64,000 bases of DNA, from assembly GCA_022702545.1 (NCBI GenBank), contig JAHRBC010000004.1:4060001-4124000 (forward strand), read 5' to 3'. How positions within the stretch are numbered: position 1 is the first letter of the stretch; the number at the start of each line of letters is the position of its first letter. Positions 60,609 through 64,000 of this stretch are shown one piece after another. The stretch comes from Phycomyces nitens. Its lineage: Eukaryota; Mucoromycota; Mucoromycetes; Mucorales; Phycomycetaceae. The notes under the pieces are model-generated. The model was not told the DNA's origin. It worked only from the letters and a program-made list of their open reading frames with translations, and searched no databases. The position numbers were made by a program, and so were the translations under genes.

Positions 60609-62236
60609 CTACTCTTTCCATCCGTCCAGTGGCTGAGAAGACACGGTGACCAACCCATCCAGCAGTCCATCAACCTCATCATACTCCACCCCACAACATC
60701 CTCCAATTAGCCGCTTATAATCCTGGAGTCTGCATGACGCTACTCTAGACTGTAGCTGGAGCTTCTCGGCTACCAATCGCTTCCGTCTGTCTTTTAAGAC
60801 CTTTAATTGGGCTACTAGTGATTGGTAGCTCGATTGGTTTTTGCAATCCCCAGACCATCTATTCAACTTTTCCCGCTGTAATGCCATTGTAAGCTTTGTC
60901 AATCTTGTGGTCTGTGCTGCATGTCGCTGGGTTGCTTTGGCCAGCCAGGGTCCTGGTTGTGGTAGGCGAATCAAGAGGGCCTGCTTGATCCTCAGCTGGG
61001 CCGTAAGCCGTTCCAGCCTGTCCTGAGCCTCTCTTGCCTGCCTGGTCCGTTCAGACAGCATTGTATAGCGACTTTCCAGGGCACACTCTAGAGGCTCAAC
61101 GGTTACGGGCTCACAGCCTCGATCTAGACCTGGCTCTCGATCTGTCGGCTGCAGAACCCCAGGCACGTCTATCATCATTTGCGCAGTGATAGACTGATGA
61201 GGGATCTGCGTCGATGCCCCTGCGTCCACCAGCAAGCCTACAATTTGTCGACAGCCTAGTCTGGCTGCCAGTGTCAATGGGGTCTCGCCACACGCGTCTT
61301 TGTTGTTAAACACTCTTTGGCTGTCAGTGGTTGTTTTCAAGAGGTGCAAGAGGTAATGTCGTCCGGCGTCCAGTTGACCCTTGTGGTGGCACGACAGCAC
61401 TGCATGGTGGAATACAGTCCGGGCCTCGTTGTCTACTGCACCCATAGTGGCACCCAGACAGTCAACCAAGGCCTCAAACGTCTTGCCGTCAAAGTTATCC
61501 GTAAACAGAACACTCCGCATCAATGCTGTCTCGCCCTTGTAACTAGCCATCTGCAGATCAGCCCCCAATTCAACCAGTTTCTGTACCGTCACGAGTCTGC
61601 CCAGTGCAGCCGCCCAATGTACAATCCCATGGCCTTCTTTGTCGACAACCATATTCATGGTGTTTGTGTCCAGCATATCTCCGTCTCCATACAAAACATT
61701 CTCCAATAATTCCTCGGCAATTGAGGACTTGTTTTCCTCTGTGATTTCTGTTTGCAGAGGCGTTGTCTGCCGAGATCGTGTTTGCTTGCGTCCGGCACCA
61801 GTTGATTTTTTTTGTTTGGCCAAGGCACTTTGTTTGGGCGTAAAGGGTGGACTCTGTTCTCGCCGCGTGAATTCCAGCAAGGGTTGTAGCAATTCATAAA
61901 CGTCGTATTTGCGGGCAAGATCGGCTGCTCGGGAGAGTGGAATGTAGGTGCCTAATGTCAGATCGAATGAGCCATGGGTGATTGTAGATTAGGATTAGGA
62001 TTAGGATCAGGATTACCTTGATATTTTCCATAGCCACCCTGGACCTTTTCATGCTCGCCTAGCTGGACCTCTCGTTCCAAAAGACGCGTCCGCATTGGTT
62101 TGTTGAACCCGGCTACCTTGAGAATATGGGTTGCATTGATATAAGAATCCAAAGAGCGTCTCATAACCGAGGCGTCTTTGCAGAGCATTTCGTACACTGG
62201 AACACCAGAGTAAGTTGCCTTGTAGATATAAGACAT
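60609..62236 (-). CDS. APSES/ankyrin transcription factor, MBF/SBF DNA-binding subunit
   Basis: Cell-cycle transcription factor of the Mbp1/Swi4/Res family, 520 aa, nuclear. Exons 62017-62236 and 60609-61951. The KilA-N/APSES DNA-binding domain covers residues 1-105: [51 protein letters not shown] then [20 protein letters not shown], all strongly conserved, including the recognition helix. A basic linker ([17 protein letters not shown]) could act as a nuclear signal. Ankyrin repeats follow at about 150-360: [31 protein letters not shown], and [20 protein letters not shown]. The C-terminal third is helical ([20 protein letters not shown]) and should bind a Swi6-type partner. The intron (65 bp) contains GGATTA-type repeats. 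It is divergent from Rab5. Confidence 0.93.
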
Positions 62237-62522
62237 GAAGGATCTTGTTCTTTAAATGGGAGCAGAGAACGCTAAATGAATGAATAAAGTGCTCTTGCTT
62301 ATATTCCACGTGATGGCTTATAATTGCCTAAAGGGTATTAAAAATAAGAATATAGAAAATAGGGGAAGGAAAGGAGGCACAAAGAAGGAGGCGGAGGAGA
62401 GATAGAGAGAGGGGGGGGAGGGGGGATGCACAAGACCAAGTCCAGTCCAGACACTTTTTTTTATTTTTTTTTATTTTTTTGCTGCTCGCTGTCTTTTTTA
62501 AGAAATCTATACATCTTTCAAT
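62237..62522. promoter_or_regulatory. Divergent promoter of the APSES factor and Rab5
   Basis: 286 bp between the two starts. It contains a palindromic E-box CACGTG at 62307-62312, G-rich and GA-rich sequence near 62365-62425, and T tracts before the Rab5 start. The bHLH factor encoded at 915-1853 is of a type that binds CACGTG, but this link is speculative. Confidence 0.5.
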
Positions 62523-63472
62523 ATGGATCCCAATGCTTCATCTGTCCACCCTTCACCAATGCCTCTCAGCATAAAGGCCACCCAAGTCAAGTTGGTCTTG
62601 CTAGGTAATCAGATGAGCCTGATTTACCTCTAGGACACTTAATGATGAAATGTAGGAGAATCGGCTGTGGGCAAATCCAGTCTAGTCATCCAATTCGTCC
62701 AGCAGGGCTATGTAGAGAACAAGGAACCCACAATCGGAGGTATGCATCCTCATGTGTCTTGTTGTCAGCTAACACAACCAAGCTGCCTTTTTGACCAAGA
62801 AGTACCAGACTGGCGAGCAATCCATCAAATTCGAAATATGGGATACTGCGGGCCAAGAACGGTTCCATTCACTAGCACCCATGTATTACCGCAATGCACA
62901 GGCTGCGATTGTTGTGTATGATATCACAAAAGCAGTAAGTATTATTATCAATCCTCTTGATAATATTGCAATGCACATGCACACCTGGCATTATATATAT
63001 ATATGTATATATGTATATATGTATATACATCTCCTTTAAATCCCAATCTGTCTCTAGGCATCATTGGAAAAGGCCAAGACATGGGTAAAGGAATTGCAGC
63101 GTCAGGCAAGCTCAGACATCGTGATTGCTCTGGTTGGCAACAAATTGGATCTTGTACAGGAGGACGAACACGAGCGCCAAGTGCTTGCTGAAGATGCCCA
63201 AGCCTATGCTGAAGAAGGCAACCTTTTGTTCTATGAGACAAGTGCCAAAACTGCTGAGAATGTCGATGCTGTATTCGGAGCCATTGGTAACTAATCTTAT
63301 CACTTTGGGTTTTTCATTCTAACCAACCAACCAACCACCCTTTCTAGCTAATCAAATCCCTGCTCCTCATGTCAGCAAAGCTCTTTCGGGTGGCCGTAGT
63401 CTCAATGGACCCAATGGAGCCTTTAATCTCATGGAAGCTCCCAAAGATACAGCATCAGGATGTGCTTGCTAA
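62523..63472 (+). CDS. Rab5/Ypt5 endosomal small GTPase
   Basis: Early-endosome Rab GTPase of 223 aa, homologous to Vps21/Ypt51. Exons 62523-62604, 62656-62739, 62783-62934, 63058-63286, 63348-63472. Nucleotide-binding motifs: P-loop GESAVGKSS, switch I region [34 protein letters not shown] (switch II, Rab5-type), NKLD and ETSAKT. The GAAFLTK and [11 protein letters not shown] wording is diagnostic of the Rab5 group. The C-terminus ends ASGCAC, a CXC-type double geranylgeranylation signal, after a hypervariable region rich in Gly, Ser, Asn and Pro. The acceptor of intron 2 is AAG rather than the more usual CAG or TAG. Intron 3 carries a TATG repeat. Confidence 0.95.
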
Positions 63473-63557
63473 AGATGGGCTAAATTATGCCAAACCTTTC
63501 CTTTTCAAACAGTCACTCTTCCTTTTACTTTTCCTTTCCTTTCATTTTTGTTTCTCC

Positions 63558-63950
63558 ATGTTTCAACAGTTCAAAAATATATTTCCAAATACAACACTCT
63601 TGCGCCAGAGTGCCCAGTCTGAAGGGTACAAATAAGAGAATGTCTACAATCACCTAATTTATTCTCTTCAGATCCAGTGAGCCTGAATGGAAAGCGCGTG
63701 GTTTAGAACGGTAACATCAATCCGTCAATTCCATCGACCTCTTACCCATATCAGATTAGAGACCCTCAAGTCTGAATTCCAACAATGGAACGACATACTT
63801 CTCCAACGCAACTCTACCATGCTGTAATGTCTTCTTTATTATTTTTTTTGCTGCAAAATCAGTACTAATCTGTCCAACCAGACCCCATCCATCTCCATCA
63901 ATTCCCTCGTCAGTCCAGCCAACTCAACCAAACCGGCCCCAATTGACTAA
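63558..63950 (+). CDS. Small four-exon orphan gene
   Basis: Four tiny exons (63558-63625, 63672-63710, 63755-63823, 63863-63950) with introns of 46, 44 and 39 bp join into an 87-aa protein with every phase consistent (each intron after two bases of a codon). The product starts MFQQFKNIFPNTTLLRQ and has a probable helix RRLETLKSEFQQWNDILLQR, ending in a Ser/Asn/Pro-rich tail (SLVSPANSTKPAPID). The middle junction reads SSEPEWKARGLER. I do not recognise the family; the size and single helical segment would fit a small complex subunit. The gene begins only 86 bp after the Rab5 stop. The true start may be upstream or the model may be wrong; RNA evidence would decide. Confidence 0.45.
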
Positions 63951-64000
63951 CCTTGAGGCTACAGATCAATTACTACAAAAGCATGTTCATTTTTTCTTCT

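Overview
The window is a stretch of an AT-rich fungal nuclear genome. Most genes are split by short introns (about 40-85 bp), microsatellites and homopolymer runs are common, and the gene set is fungal: a Tup1 corepressor, an APSES/ankyrin cell-cycle factor, Dbp3, Pab1, Ypt5/Rab5, Pac1/LIS1, a formin, Rft1 and a pepsin-like protease. Retained EED-like, NUDT21 and RBM18-like genes, a possible augmin subunit, and degraded Tc1/mariner elements suggest an early-diverging (Mucoromycota-type) fungus rather than a yeast. That placement is inference. No rRNA, tRNA, CRISPR array or prokaryotic operon was seen.

Layout. 0-12.4 kb: 3' part of an RBM18-like RRM gene (+), a MITF/TFE-type bHLH factor (+), carnitine O-acetyltransferase (-), the mitochondrial carnitine/acylcarnitine carrier (-), PAC1/LIS1 (-) and DBP3 (+). 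12.4-20.9 kb: an 8.5-kb gene-poor block with two decayed Tc1/mariner copies and a nested inverted-repeat element. 20.9-29.1 kb: TUP1 (+), a coiled-coil gene possibly encoding a HAUS5-like augmin subunit (-), an EED-like WD40 gene (-) and the CFIm25/NUDT21 mRNA cleavage factor (+). 30.5-31.5 kb: an orphan charged protein gene broken by a frameshift (-). 32.7-42.5 kb: three tandem Baeyer-Villiger-type flavin monooxygenases (-); a decayed transposase and a near-perfect 360-bp foldback MITE lie between the first two. 42.7-54.1 kb: formin (-) divergent from RFT1 (+), a secreted aspartic protease (-), and a membrane-anchored short-chain dehydrogenase (-). 56.3-64 kb: TMEM256/DUF423 (+), a small orphan ORF (+), an ICT1-type mitochondrial peptidyl-tRNA hydrolase (-), PAB1 (-), an MBF-type APSES factor (-), Rab5 (+) and a small four-exon orphan gene (+).

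Functional links. The two carnitine-shuttle genes sit side by side, and the transferase carries both a mitochondrial-type N-terminus and a C-terminal AKL, so one gene could serve both mitochondria and peroxisomes. The monooxygenase trio is a local expansion with exon lengths conserved to the base. The rest looks like ordinary housekeeping neighbourhood.

All exon coordinates are my own splice models, tested by phase consistency and protein similarity recalled from knowledge; no alignment or RNA data were available. The best candidates for something unusual are a high share of GC-AG introns (7 of about 116 modelled), an 11-nt microexon in NUDT21, the MITE, and the frameshifted orphan gene. I found no convincing wholly new multi-gene system.
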